Source of the DNA: Acidobacteriota bacterium
GTDB lineage: Bacteria; Acidobacteriota; Vicinamibacteria; Fen-336
Direction of reading: 5' to 3'
Length of the DNA: 64,000 nt
Assembly: GCA_011526565.1 (NCBI GenBank)
Contig: WYBL01000100.1
Span: 62,001-126,000, forward strand
Both the position numbers and the translations under genes were made by a program. Of the stretch, positions 15,442 through 25,718 are shown one piece after another. The notes under the pieces are model-generated. The model had not been told where the DNA came from. It did not search any database and was given only the letters and a program-made list of their open reading frames with translations. Positions within the stretch are counted from its first letter, which is position 1. Each line of letters opens with the position of its first letter.

Positions 15442-18400
15442 ATGAATCGACACGGGCTTCGACGGTTCGCGGCGGCGGTGGCGCTGGTGACGATGGCGGG
15501 CACGCCCGCCGCTGCGGAGGGCGCGCCGCTGTGGCTGCGTTACCCCGCGATCTCGCCCGACGGGGCGACCGTCGTGTTCACCTATCGCGGCGACCTGTAC
15601 CGGGTGCCCGCGATGGGCGGCGTCGCCACGCCCCTGACGACCCACGCGGCGCACGACTTCATGCCCGTGTGGAGCCCGGATGGGCGGCAGCTCGCCTTCG
15701 CCAGCGACCGCCGCGGAAACTTCGACGTCTACGTGATGCCCGCGAGCGGCGGCGAAGCCCGGCGGCTGACGTTCCACTCGGCCGACGAGCAGCCCTACGC
15801 GTTCACGCCCGACGGTGGCGCGGTGCTGTTCGGGGCCACGCGCCAGGATCCGGCGCAGAGCCGCCTGTTCCCGACCGGGTCGATGCCCGAGCTGTACCGG
15901 GTGCCGGTCGCGGGTGGCCGGCCGGAGCTGGTGCTCGCCACCCCGGCGGAGGACGTGCAGCCGAGCCGCGACGGCCGCCTGCTGCTCTACCACGACAAGA
16001 AGGGCGGCGAGAACGCCTGGCGCAAGCACCACACCTCGGCGATCGCGCGCGACGTGTGGGTCCACGACGCGACCGCGGGCCAGCACCGCAAGCTGACCTC
16101 CTTCGCCGGCGAAGATCGCAACCCGGTGTTCGCGCCCGACGAGCAGTCGGTTTATTACCTGAGCGAAGAGAGCGGCTCGTTCAACGTGCGGCGGATGCCG
16201 CTCGCCGGCGGCGCCTCGCAGCCGGTCACCTCGTTCACGGGCGGCCCCGTCCGCTTCCTGACCCGCGCCGCCGACGGCACCCTGTGCTTCGGCCACGACG
16301 GCGAGATCTACACGCTGGCGCCCGGCGGCTCCCCCCGCAAGCTGGCGGTGACGATCGCGCAGGACGCCGCCGCCGACGCCGAGAAGGTGGTCGCGGTCAA
16401 CGGCGGCGCCCGCGAGCTGGCCGTCGCGCCGAGCGGCAAGGAGGTCGCCTTCGTCGCCCGCGGCGACGTGTTCGTGACGAGCGTCGAAGGCGGCGTCACC
16501 CGCCGCATCACCGACACCCCCGGCGAGGAACGCAGCGTCTCCTTCTCGCCGGACGGCAAGGCGCTGCTCTACGCCTCGCAGCGCGGCGGGAGCTGGAAGC
16601 TGTTCGAGGCCCGGCGGCGCCGCGACGCCGACCCCTACTTCTACGTCGCGACCGTGCTCGACGAGAAGGCGCTGGTCGCCAACGAGCACGACAACACCCA
16701 GCCCGCGTGGTCGCCCGACGGCAAGCAGGTCGCCTACGTCGAGGACCGCGCGACGCTGCGGGTGCTCGACCTCGGCTCCGGCCAGACCCGCACCCTGCTC
16801 ACGGCGCGCGAGCTGGCGCCCGGCGGGCAGAACTTCCAGTGGAGCCCCGACGGGCGTCACATCCTGTTCGATCTCTCGGTCCCCGGCTTCGCGCCGGGCG
16901 AGATCGGGCTGGTGGCCGCAGACGGCTCGAGCCCCGCGGTCAATCTCACGCGGAGCGGCTTCAGCGACGGCGACGGGCAGTGGGTGCTGGGCGGGACCGC
17001 GATGATCTGGCGCAGCAACCGCGACGGCCTCAAGGCGGTCGCGCAGACGGGCCGCACCCAGCAGGACGCCTACGGCCTGTTCTTCACCCGCGCCGCCTGG
17101 GACCGCTTCCGGCTGACCAAGGAGGAGTACGCCCTGGTCAAGGAGGCGGAGGAGAAGAAGGAGGCCGCGGACAAGGACAAGGACGCGAAGGACAAGAAGG
17201 GCGACAAGGCCGACAAGAAGGACGCGAAGCCCGAGCCCGTCGCGTTCGACATGGACGGCCTCGCCGAGCGCAAGGCGCGCCTCACGCTCCACTCCTCGAT
17301 CCTGGGCGACGTGCTGCTGAGCAAGGACGGCGAGACGCTCTACTACCTCGCCCAGTTCGAGAAGGGCTTCAACCTGTGGTCGACCAGCCTGCGCGGCAAG
17401 GAGACCAAGCAGGTGCTGGCGCTCGACGCGAACAACGCGCGCATGGCGTGGGACGCCGAGCAGAAGACGATCTTCCTGCTGGCGGACGGCGGGCTCTCCA
17501 AGGTCGACCCGGCGACCGCCAAGAAGGAAGGCATCGCGATCAAGGGCGAAGCCGTCGTCGACGTGGCGGCCGCGCGCGCGGCCCTTTTCGAGCACGTGTG
17601 GCGGCAGACCGCGAAGACGTTCTACACGGCCGGCTTCCACGGCGCCGACTGGAACGCGCTGAAGGCGACCTACGCCCGCTTCGTGCCGCACGTGGGCAAC
17701 GACTTCGAGATGGCCGAGCTGCTGTCCGAGATGCTGGGCGAGCTCAACGTCAGCCACAGCGGCGCGCGCCACTCCGCGTCCGAGCCGGGCGACGACTCAA
17801 CCGCCTCGCTCGGCCTGCTCTTCGACCCCGCCCACCGCGGGCCGGGGCTGAAGATCGACGAGGTGCTGGTGGGCGGCCCGCTGGACAAGGCGACGGTGAC
17901 GGTGCGGCCGGGCATGGTGCTGGAGTCGATCGACGGCGTGCCGCTGGCCGCGGACGCCGACCTGGCGCGGCTGCTCAACCGCAGGGCGGGCAAGACCACG
18001 CTCGTGGGGCTCGCCGACGGGGCGCGCAAGCTGGAGGCGGTGGTGCGCCCGATCGACGGCCGCGAGGAGGACCGCCTGCTGTACCGGCGCTGGGTGCGCC
18101 GCAACCAGGAGGAGGTCGAGCGCCTCAGCGGCGGCGCGCTCGGCTACGTGCACGTGCCGGGCATGAACGACGGCGCCTACCGCTCGGTGTTCGAGGAGGT
18201 GATGGGCCGCTACGCCGACCGCAAGGGGCTGGTGGTCGACGTCCGCTTCAACGGCGGCGGCGACCTGGTGGCCGACCTCGCGATGTTCCTCAGCGGCCGC
18301 AGGTTCTTCGACTACACGACCGACACCCGGTCGCTCGGCTTCGAGCCCAACTTCCGCTGGACGAAGCCCAGCGTCAGCATCGTGAACGAGGCGGCGTACA

Positions 18401-18699
18401 GCGACGGGCACTGCTACGCCTACACGATCAAGGCGCTCGGCATCGGCAAGCTGGTCGGCCGGCCGGTGCCCGGCACCTGCACGTTCGCCGGCTGGGAGCT
18501 GCTCGGCGACTCGGGCATTCGCTGGGGCGCGCCGCCGACGGGCGTCAAGGGCCTCGAGGGCCGCTACCTCGAGAACGCCGAGACGACGCCGGACCTCGAT
18601 GTGGCCCTCTCGCCCGAGCTCGTCCTCCAGGGCCGCGACGAGCAGCTCGAGGCCGCGGTGGCGGCGCTGATGAAGGAGCTCGCCGGTCCGCCGCGGTGA
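15442..18699 (+). CDS. tri: Tricorn-type protease (S41 family), exported
   Basis: 1085 residues. ATG 15442 chosen because AGGGGAG (15427-15433) lies 8 bp upstream; the nearby GTG 15433 overlaps that site. A signal peptide (RFAAAVALVTMAGTPAAAEG) suggests export, unlike archaeal cytoplasmic tricorn. Residues about 30-560 contain two propellers built of TolB-like repeats (SPDGATVVF, SPDGRQLAF, SPDGKALLY, SPDGKQVAY). A strongly charged Lys/Asp linker (about 565-600) follows, then a PDZ domain (VLVGGPLDKATVTVRPGMVLESIDG) and the S41 catalytic domain with FNGGGDLV and the nucleophile S987-D988 in AAYSDGHCY. It trims peptides processively. Its TGA overlaps the desaturase GTG by 4 bp. Confidence 0.93.
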   Translation: MNRHGLRRFAAAVALVTMAGTPAAAEGAPLWLRYPAISPDGATVVFTYRGDLYRVPAMGGVATPLTTHAAHDFMPVWSPDGRQLAFASDRRGNFDVYVMPASGGEARRLTFHSADEQPYAFTPDGGAVLFGATRQDPAQSRLFPTGSMPELYRVPVAGGRPELVLATPAEDVQPSRDGRLLLYHDKKGGENAWRKHHTSAIARDVWVHDATAGQHRKLTSFAGEDRNPVFAPDEQSVYYLSEESGSFNVRRMPLAGGASQPVTSFTGGPVRFLTRAADGTLCFGHDGEIYTLAPGGSPRKLAVTIAQDAAADAEKVVAVNGGARELAVAPSGKEVAFVARGDVFVTSVEGGVTRRITDTPGEERSVSFSPDGKALLYASQRGGSWKLFEARRRRDADPYFYVATVLDEKALVANEHDNTQPAWSPDGKQVAYVEDRATLRVLDLGSGQTRTLLTARELAPGGQNFQWSPDGRHILFDLSVPGFAPGEIGLVAADGSSPAVNLTRSGFSDGDGQWVLGGTAMIWRSNRDGLKAVAQTGRTQQDAYGLFFTRAAWDRFRLTKEEYALVKEAEEKKEAADKDKDAKDKKGDKADKKDAKPEPVAFDMDGLAERKARLTLHSSILGDVLLSKDGETLYYLAQFEKGFNLWSTSLRGKETKQVLALDANNARMAWDAEQKTIFLLADGGLSKVDPATAKKEGIAIKGEAVVDVAAARAALFEHVWRQTAKTFYTAGFHGADWNALKATYARFVPHVGNDFEMAELLSEMLGELNVSHSGARHSASEPGDDSTASLGLLFDPAHRGPGLKIDEVLVGGPLDKATVTVRPGMVLESIDGVPLAADADLARLLNRRAGKTTLVGLADGARKLEAVVRPIDGREEDRLLYRRWVRRNQEEVERLSGGALGYVHVPGMNDGAYRSVFEEVMGRYADRKGLVVDVRFNGGGDLVADLAMFLSGRRFFDYTTDTRSLGFEPNFRWTKPSVSIVNEAAYSDGHCYAYTIKALGIGKLVGRPVPGTCTFAGWELLGDSGIRWGAPPTGVKGLEGRYLENAETTPDLDVALSPELVLQGRDEQLEAAVAALMKELAGPPR

Positions 18700-19517
18700 C
18701 GGCTCCGCATCCGTGGGACTGGTCCACGGCACTAGCGCTGATCCTGGTCCACGTGGGGGCCCTGTTCGCCCCCTGGTTCTTCGACTGGTCGGCGCTGGCC
18801 ATCGGTGTCGTGCTGTACCTCGCCTCCGGGCTCGGAATCACGCTGGGCTACCACCGCCTCCTCGCTCACCGCAGCTTCAGGACGCCGCTCTGGCTCGAGT
18901 ACCTGTTGGTGGCGGCGGGCTCGCTGGCCTGCCAGGGTGGCCCGGTCGGCTGGACGGCGGTCCACCGCATGCACCACGCCAACGCCGACCGCCCGGGCGA
19001 TCCCCACAACGCGCGCGACAGCTTCTGGTGGGCTCACATGGGCTGGCTCTTCCGTCAGCCCCCGCACAAGCTGGACCCTGCCGTCCGCCGCCGGATGGCG
19101 AACGACCTCGAGCAGCACGGCTTCTACCGGTGGCTCGATGCCACGTTCGTCTTCAACGCCCTGGCCCTGGGGTGGTTGCTCGGCGCGCTGGGGGGCTGGC
19201 CGTGGGTGTTCTGGGGGATGTTCGTGCGGCTGACGGTGGTCTTCCACGCCACCTGGCTGGTCAACAGCGCCGCGCACACCTTCGGCTACCGCCCGTTCGA
19301 CACGCCCGACCGCTCCACGAACTGCTGGTGGGTGGCGTGGCTCACGTTCGGCGAGGGCTGGCACAACACCCACCACGCCCATCCGAGCTCGGCGCGCCAT
19401 GGGCTCGAGCGGGGGGAGTTCGATGCGGCGTACGCGGCGATTCGACTGCTGGAGCGGGTCGGGCTGGCGTGGGACGTCAAGCTCGCCGCGCAGGCTGCGG
19501 GTTCGCCTCGACCTTGA
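18696..19517 (+). CDS. Acyl-CoA delta-9 desaturase-type fatty-acid desaturase
   Basis: 273-residue integral membrane di-iron enzyme starting with GTG in a GTGA overlap with the protease gene. The three histidine boxes of the stearoyl-CoA desaturase family are intact: HRLLAH, HRMHH and HNTHH, with the GEGWHNTHHAHPSSARHG signature. Hydrophobic stretches at about residues 10-45 and 145-190 fit four membrane helices. It inserts a cis double bond in acyl chains using oxygen, which implies an aerobic or facultative host and temperature-dependent membrane adjustment. The coupling to a protease gene is odd and has no obvious biochemical logic. Confidence 0.92.
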   Translation: MTAPHPWDWSTALALILVHVGALFAPWFFDWSALAIGVVLYLASGLGITLGYHRLLAHRSFRTPLWLEYLLVAAGSLACQGGPVGWTAVHRMHHANADRPGDPHNARDSFWWAHMGWLFRQPPHKLDPAVRRRMANDLEQHGFYRWLDATFVFNALALGWLLGALGGWPWVFWGMFVRLTVVFHATWLVNSAAHTFGYRPFDTPDRSTNCWWVAWLTFGEGWHNTHHAHPSSARHGLERGEFDAAYAAIRLLERVGLAWDVKLAAQAAGSPRP

Positions 19518-19561
19518 CTCGACGCGCGCCGGCCCGGCCACGGCCGCGAGGTCGGACGGGT

Positions 19562-19567
19562 GATAAT
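19562..19567 (+). promoter_or_regulatory. -10-like element before the secreted Cys/His/Asp protein gene
   Basis: GATAAT preceded by TG-type context (GTGATAATCC), 32 bp before the ATG at 19600. Looks like an extended -10; no matching -35. Confidence 0.35.
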
Positions 19568-19599
19568 CCGCGTGGGAAACACACGCCCGGAGGTCGCCG

Positions 19600-20829
19600 A
19601 TGTGCCCTTCGCGGACGATTCTGCTCGCCCTCCTCTCCGGCCTTCTTTCTTCACCGGTCGCCGCGCAGACCGAAAACGTCGCGGCGGGGACGCCCCGGTA
19701 CTGGGAAAACCTCACGCGCGACGCGCTCGCGGACCCTTCGACTCCGCGCTTCTCGAGCGAGTTCCAGCGCGCGCGCTGGGTGATGGGCGTCGTCGAGCGC
19801 GAGTTGCTGCGCCAGGGCATCCGGCCCAACACGAGCGTCGCGGGCCGCGCCATCTCCGGAGTGACGACGGGGGACCTGACGACCGGCACCTGCGGCCACA
19901 TCGCGATCCTCATGCGCGCGGCGTTCAAGGGCGCCGGCTTCGCGTCGCACCAGGTCTTCACCGTGATCGGGCAGGCCGAGGGCGTCGGCGCCTACAACCC
20001 GCTCTGGGTGAACACCAATCACGCGGCGGTCGGCCTGGTGCTCGGCGGCCAGCTCGTGATGTTCGATCCCTGGGAACACGCCAACGCGACCGGCGGCTGG
20101 AGCGGCATGCAGGCGTCGCGCTGGAACGGCATGGGGTTCCCGAAGTGGGCGGTCGCCATCGACGACTACGAGAAGTTCGTCTGGGAGAGCGCCGAAGGAC
20201 TGTCGAACTGGACCGGCAAGAGCCCGTACTCCGTCCAGGAGGAGATCCTGGCCCGGAGCAGGGTGCTCGCGGCCGCTGCCTGGCCGGTGCGAGCCGCGAC
20301 TCCGGTGCCCGCGCCCGCGGGACCGGCCCCGGCGGGCGGCCACTGGAAGCGGGTCTCCGGGCCGACGTTCGTCAAGGAGTGGAACCAGCAGCCGATCGCC
20401 GGCTACTTCCAGGACTTCCAGGCCAGCGGCGTCGCCGGCGCGATCCGCATGAAGTACCACTGCGGCGACTCGCAGCATCCGCTGGAGGACCGCTCGAAGA
20501 ACTACGCGGCCCTGACCTGGACGACGTCCGAGGACCTCGAGTACCTGGTGCCGGGCCGGAAGCTCGTGCTGGAGGGCCGGCTGACGCACGACCACGACGG
20601 GTCCGCCAGTGCCGCGGCCGCGGCCCACACCCCGGAGGGCGTGCACGTCGCCTACCTCGCGCGAGAGGTGTTCGCGACCAAGGCGTCCACGCCCCTGCGC
20701 GGCGAGATGGTCATCCCGGACGGAGGGCCGCAGCGGTCAGGGCTGAAGCTCGAGTTCTACTGCTCGAACTCGGGCGGCGTGGGGCGCGTCCGCTACTTCT
20801 ACGAGTGGTCGCCCGGCGCGGCCCGATAG
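19600..20829 (+). CDS. Exported protein with transglutaminase-like Cys-His-Asp pattern
   Basis: 409 residues with signal peptide (ILLALLSGLLSSPVAAQ). I do not recognise a named family. The middle shows a possible papain/transglutaminase-like triad: C98 at a helix start (GTCGHIAILMRAAFKGAGF), H141 (NTNHAAVGLVL) and D156 (MFDPWEHAN), in the right order and spacing for that fold. The second half (about 230-409), after a Pro/Ala linker, is a separate mostly beta domain with Cys pairs (YHCGD, FYCSN). ATG 19600 follows GGAGG. It stands alone between the desaturase and the M14 relic. Peptidase or amidase activity is inference from the motif order only. Confidence 0.75.
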   Translation: MCPSRTILLALLSGLLSSPVAAQTENVAAGTPRYWENLTRDALADPSTPRFSSEFQRARWVMGVVERELLRQGIRPNTSVAGRAISGVTTGDLTTGTCGHIAILMRAAFKGAGFASHQVFTVIGQAEGVGAYNPLWVNTNHAAVGLVLGGQLVMFDPWEHANATGGWSGMQASRWNGMGFPKWAVAIDDYEKFVWESAEGLSNWTGKSPYSVQEEILARSRVLAAAAWPVRAATPVPAPAGPAPAGGHWKRVSGPTFVKEWNQQPIAGYFQDFQASGVAGAIRMKYHCGDSQHPLEDRSKNYAALTWTTSEDLEYLVPGRKLVLEGRLTHDHDGSASAAAAAHTPEGVHVAYLAREVFATKASTPLRGEMVIPDGGPQRSGLKLEFYCSNSGGVGRVRYFYEWSPGAAR

Positions 20830-21164
20830 CCCGCGAGACCGCCTCGGGCCCGCGTCGAGCGGGCGGATCGCGTCCGCGTCCACGGGGGCGGCGGCGGCCA
20901 GCGTCTCGTGAGCGAGCCCGGCCGCGACCAGCGCCCGAGACCTCGTTGCCGTGCTGCTGCGCGTAGAGCAGCACGCGCCAGGGCTCGGGCCCTGCGCCGG
21001 CGCGATCGGCGAGACCGTGCGCGACGTGGACCAGGAAGACTCCCCGCCCCTGCGTGCTCGTGCCCTCGCGCGTGACCTCGATGAAGCCCGGCCGGGAGTT
21101 CCGCGGCGAGCGGAGAGGCACGGCAGGCGGCGATCAGGCCCGCCGCGGCCAGGGAGCGGATCAC
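20830..21164 (-). pseudogene. Frameshifted remnant of secreted M14 zinc carboxypeptidase
   Basis: This 335-bp stretch has no intact gene, but the minus strand holds relic coding signals. One base after the carbamate kinase stop, a GTG (21164-21162) starts a signal-peptide-like sequence (VIRSLAAAGLIAACRASPLAAELPAG). After a +1 shift, the frame read from about 21110 gives RPGFIEVTREGTSTQGR and then LLYAQQHGNEVSG (about 20970-20930), the zinc motif H..E of M14 carboxypeptidases in its usual context. After a second shift about 30 more codons are open, then the sequence meets the 3' end of the opposite gene. Nearly 75% of an M14 enzyme is missing. I infer a decayed operon partner of carbamate kinase; sequencing error could explain the shifts but not the truncation. 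Confidence 0.55.
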
Positions 21165-21165
21165 G

Positions 21166-22104
21166 TCAGGCGAACTCGAGGCCCTGGGCGTCGTTGGTGA
21201 CGATCGTGCCGGCTTCGCCCGCGAGGACCTTGCCCACATCCTCCAGCGCGCCGATGCCGGCCGGCTTGCCGGTGGCGGAGGCGAAGCGGCAGGCGGCCTC
21301 CACCTTCGGCCCCATCGACCCCGCGGCGAAGCCGAGCGCCGAGAGGGCCTGTGGCGAGGCGCGCCGGATCCTGCGCTGGGTCGGGAGCCCCCAGTCGGCG
21401 TAGACGGCTTCGGCGTCGGTCAGCATCACGAAGAAGTCGGCGCCGAGCTCGCGGGCGAGCAGCTCCGAGGCGAGATCCTTGTCGATCACGCACTCGACGC
21501 CGACCAGCTTGCGGTCGGCGCCGGGCTCGTACATCGTCGGGATGCCCCCGCCCCCGGCGGCGATCACGATCGTGTTCTGGGCGAGCAACCATCGGATCGG
21601 CCGCATCTCGAAGATGCGCTTCGGCTGGGGCGAGGCCACCACTCGCCGCCACTGGTCGCCGTCGAGCTTGAAGATCCAGCCGCGCTGCGCGGCCAGGCGG
21701 TCGGCCTCCTCGCGCGGATAGCCGGGCCCGATGAACTTGGTGGGGTTGCCGAAGGCCGGGTCGGCGGGATCCACTTCGACCATCGTGAGCAGGGTCGCGA
21801 AGGGCCGGCCGAACGGAAGCAGGTTGCCGAGCTCCTGCTCGATCATGTAGCCGATCATTCCTTCGGTCTCGGCGTCGAGCACGTCGAGCGGATAGGACTC
21901 GGCGCCCGTCCCGTAGGCGGCGCCCTGGAGCGCCAGCAGGCCGACCTGGGGCCCGTTGCCGTGACCGACCACGAGCTGGTGCTCGGCGGCCACCGGCGCC
22001 AGCGCGCGGGCCGCCGCCTGCACGTTGCGGCGCTGGTTCTCGGCAGTGGGCGCTTCGCCGCGCCGCAGCAACGCGTTTCCACCCAGGGCGGCGACCACCA
22101 GCAC
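21166..22104 (-). CDS. arcC: Carbamate kinase
   Basis: 312-residue amino-acid-kinase fold enzyme that makes ATP from carbamoyl phosphate, or the reverse. Start is the GTG at 22104 because GGGAGG lies 6 bp upstream and the next residues are the conserved [12 protein letters not shown]; longer upstream reading is not family-like. Marks: [97 protein letters not shown]. No arginine deiminase or ornithine carbamoyltransferase gene is nearby. The only operon neighbour downstream is the M14 relic. Confidence 0.95.
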   Translation of the reverse strand: MLVVAALGGNALLRRGEAPTAENQRRNVQAAARALAPVAAEHQLVVGHGNGPQVGLLALQGAAYGTGAESYPLDVLDAETEGMIGYMIEQELGNLLPFGRPFATLLTMVEVDPADPAFGNPTKFIGPGYPREEADRLAAQRGWIFKLDGDQWRRVVASPQPKRIFEMRPIRWLLAQNTIVIAAGGGGIPTMYEPGADRKLVGVECVIDKDLASELLARELGADFFVMLTDAEAVYADWGLPTQRRIRRASPQALSALGFAAGSMGPKVEAACRFASATGKPAGIGALEDVGKVLAGEAGTIVTNDAQGLEFA

Positions 22105-22213
22105 GTTGAGCCTCCCGGCCGCCGGCGCGGGCGAGCGCCGCGCGGCCTCGAAACGCTGTGGAGGATACTCGCAAGGGGGTGGCGCCGCGGATCGCGTCTC
22201 CGCGTCTCTGCCC

Positions 22214-22241
22214 TTGACTCCCGGCCCGGCTCTGGTAGCGT
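22214..22241 (+). promoter_or_regulatory. Sigma-70-type promoter of the 200-aa exported protein
   Basis: TTGACT (22214-22219), 16-bp spacer, TAGCGT (22236-22241), 23 bp before the ATG with GGGAGGAG in between. It lies in the gap to the divergent carbamate kinase gene. Confidence 0.55.
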
Positions 22242-22264
22242 CCCGCCGCCTGGGAGGAGCGACC

Positions 22265-22867
22265 ATGTTGCGGCCAGCAGTCGTGGCGAGCGTCGTGTTC
22301 GTGGCGGCCGTCGGGAGCGCGGCCGAGCCGCAGAAGCCCACCAAGGAGTTCCGCAAGGCCTTCGAGAAGGTCTTCACGCCGCCCAGGCTGGGTCACGACT
22401 TCGGGGCGTTCGCGGTGCTGGTGGCGGACGACGTCCCCACGGTTTCCAGATACGGCCACATGCGCTCGCCCGAGGACATGCAGGGCTTCCAGACGATCAG
22501 GGTGGACGTCGTCGACGGCCAGCTCAGCTACGACGCGAAGAGCTTCGCGAAGCACTCCGTCGGCACCCTCCTGAAGCGTGGCGAGGTCGTGGGTATCGTC
22601 CACGTCGGCTACGGGAAGGGCACGGTCGAACTGAGCTTCGAAACGCGCCGCAAGCTGATGGTGACGCGCACCGAGGTCGGTGCCCCCGTGAAGCAGCAGA
22701 CCGAGGGAGAGCTCTGCACGACCGTTCTGCGCTTCCGCCTTCCCACCGGTCTGGCCCAGCCCGCCACTGCCGCCGAGGTGCCGGCCGCGCTGGAGTACGT
22801 CGGCGGTTTCCTGAAGGCCTTCCCGGACGAAGTTTCGGCCCTCGCCTACGCCCGCTCGCTGAAGTAG
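22265..22867 (+). CDS. Hypothetical exported protein, 200 aa
   Basis: Not a family I recognise. ATG 22265 follows GGGAGGAG and begins a signal peptide ([22 protein letters not shown]). The mature part is basic and mixed alpha/beta without Cys pairs suited to metal binding; it has one Cys (GELCTTVL). The C-terminus ends in a helix-like [25 protein letters not shown]. It has its own promoter and stops 81 bp before folE. A periplasmic location is likely; function unknown. Confidence 0.75.
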   Translation: MLRPAVVASVVFVAAVGSAAEPQKPTKEFRKAFEKVFTPPRLGHDFGAFAVLVADDVPTVSRYGHMRSPEDMQGFQTIRVDVVDGQLSYDAKSFAKHSVGTLLKRGEVVGIVHVGYGKGTVELSFETRRKLMVTRTEVGAPVKQQTEGELCTTVLRFRLPTGLAQPATAAEVPAALEYVGGFLKAFPDEVSALAYARSLK

Positions 22868-22921
22868 CACCTTCGTCCCGCACCGGAAGGTGCGGCCGGC
22901 GATGTTCTGGAGGGCGCGTGC

Positions 22922-22927
22922 TAGCCT
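22922..22927 (+). promoter_or_regulatory. -10-like element for folE
   Basis: TAGCCT, 21 bp before the folE ATG, same form as the -10 of the well-defined promoter at 48378-48406. No convincing -35. Confidence 0.35.
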
Positions 22928-22948
22928 GATCGCGAGGAGGTCGCGCCC

Positions 22949-23680
22949 ATGCCGAATCAGGCCGGGGCCCCAGGGCCCGCGAGCCCGGTAGCGAACGCAG
23001 GGACGCCCGTCGCCGATCGCATCCGGGATCGCATCCGCAAGGCGCGCGGCCGGTTCCGCGCCAACGACAACATCGCCGCCTACATCGAGACGGGCGAACT
23101 CGAGCAGTTGCGGCAGGAGGTCGCGGACAAGATCGAGGGCGTGCTGCAGGCGCTCGTGATCGACACCGCGAGCGACCACAACACGCGCGACACCGCCCGC
23201 CGCGTGGCCAAGATGTACCTGATGGAGGTCTTCGCGGGCCGCTACGCGCCGCAGCCGCCGGTGACCGAGTTCCCGAACGTCGGCCGCCTGAACGAGCTGA
23301 TGATCGTCGGCCCGATCAAGGTGCGGAGCGCGTGCTCCCACCACCTGTGCCCGATCATCGGCCGGGTCTGGGTCGGCGTGATGCCGAACGAGCACTCCGC
23401 CCTGATCGGCCTCTCCAAGTACGCCCGCCTCGTGGAGTGGGTGATGACCCGGCCCCAGATCCAGGAGGAGGCGATCACGGAGCTCGCCGAGCTGCTGCAG
23501 GACAAGATGCAGCCCGACGGCCTCGCCGTCGTGATGGAGGCCGACCACTACTGCATGCACTGGCGCGGCGTGAAGGACTCGGAGTCGAAGATGACGAACA
23601 GCGTCATGCGCGGCTCGTTCCTGAAGAACCCCGACCTGAGGCGCGAGTTCCTCTCGCTGCTGGCGGGCCGGACGAAGTAG
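22949..23680 (+). CDS. folE: GTP cyclohydrolase I
   Basis: 243 residues; converts GTP to 7,8-dihydroneopterin triphosphate, first step of folate and tetrahydropterin synthesis. Zinc ligands are present: C129 and H132 (SACSHHLCPI) and C202 (DHYCMHWRGV). Other family marks are DTARRVAKMYLMEVFAG and HSALIGLSKYARLVEW. The N-terminus is about 40 residues longer than the E. coli enzyme and rich in Ala/Pro, probably disordered. ATG start after GGAGG. A BLUF photoreceptor gene follows 12 bp downstream, so the two are likely one transcript. Confidence 0.95.
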   Translation: MPNQAGAPGPASPVANAGTPVADRIRDRIRKARGRFRANDNIAAYIETGELEQLRQEVADKIEGVLQALVIDTASDHNTRDTARRVAKMYLMEVFAGRYAPQPPVTEFPNVGRLNELMIVGPIKVRSACSHHLCPIIGRVWVGVMPNEHSALIGLSKYARLVEWVMTRPQIQEEAITELAELLQDKMQPDGLAVVMEADHYCMHWRGVKDSESKMTNSVMRGSFLKNPDLRREFLSLLAGRTK

Positions 23681-23692
23681 GAGAGACCGAAG

Positions 23693-24130
23693 ATGCTCGT
23701 CCGCCTGCTTTACGCGAGCCGCGCGCTGGCCCCGGTCGACGACGCCCTGGTCGCCTCGATCCTCGAGAAAGCCCACGAGTACAACGCCGCCCACGGCCTC
23801 ACGGGAATCCTCTGCACCTGCTCCGAGGGCAACGTCTTCCTCCAGGTGCTCGAGGGCGGGCGCGCCGCGGTCAACGAGCTGTACGGCCGCATCGTGCGCG
23901 ACCCGCGCCACCGGGACGTCACCCTGCTCCACTACGCCGAGATCGAGGAGCGGCGCTTCGCGACGTGGCGGATGGGCAACGTCAACCTCAACCGGGTCAA
24001 CCGCGGGACGGTGCTGAAGTACTCGGAGACGCCGCAGCTCGACCCGTTCCGGATGAGCGGCAAGGCCACGCTGGCGCTCCTCGACGAGCTGATGGCGACC
24101 GCCGCGATCGTCAGCCGCGACGGCGCCTGA
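23693..24130 (+). CDS. BLUF-domain blue-light sensor (FAD-binding)
   Basis: 145-residue stand-alone BLUF protein. The residues of the flavin hydrogen-bond switch are present: Y7 (VRLLYASR), N31 (YNAAHGLTGIL), Q51 (VFLQVLEG), and W92/M94 (TWRMGNV). The fold spans about residues 2-95 and a helical C-terminal cap follows (ATLALLDELMATAAIV). No output domain is fused, so it should act through protein contacts, like short BLUF proteins PixD or YcgF-lacking-EAL types. It sits 12 bp behind folE; a link between flavin and pterin supply and light sensing is only inferred from position. Confidence 0.93.
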   Translation: MLVRLLYASRALAPVDDALVASILEKAHEYNAAHGLTGILCTCSEGNVFLQVLEGGRAAVNELYGRIVRDPRHRDVTLLHYAEIEERRFATWRMGNVNLNRVNRGTVLKYSETPQLDPFRMSGKATLALLDELMATAAIVSRDGA

Positions 24131-24160
24131 GATCGCGAGCGCCGGCGGTTCCGTTCACGG

Positions 24161-24197
24161 GAGGGCCGGGCGCGCTCCTGCGAGCGGCCCGGCCCTC
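24161..24197. terminator. Strong bidirectional hairpin between BLUF and ahcY
   Basis: GAGGGCCGGGC (24161-24171) pairs perfectly with GCCCGGCCCTC (24187-24197); an inner stem CGCTC/GAGCG closes a CTGC loop, with one bulged G. It lies between two convergent genes, so it can end transcripts from both sides. No T-run follows, so it would be a GC-only or Rho-assisted terminator. Confidence 0.65.
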
Positions 24198-24220
24198 GTC
24201 GTCCTCGCGGACGGTGCGGA

Positions 24221-25699
<1,479 letters not shown>

Positions 25700-25718
25700 G
25701 TTCGTCTCTGTCTCCTTC

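Noticed and set aside
17135..17240. Purine-rich AAG/GAC tract resembling a simple-sequence repeat
   Set aside because: It encodes the Lys/Asp/Glu linker of the tricorn protease in frame; no independent feature needed.
20951..21403. Plus-strand 150-codon open frame across the arcC end
   Set aside because: Antisense to carbamate kinase and the M14 relic, with random-looking composition.
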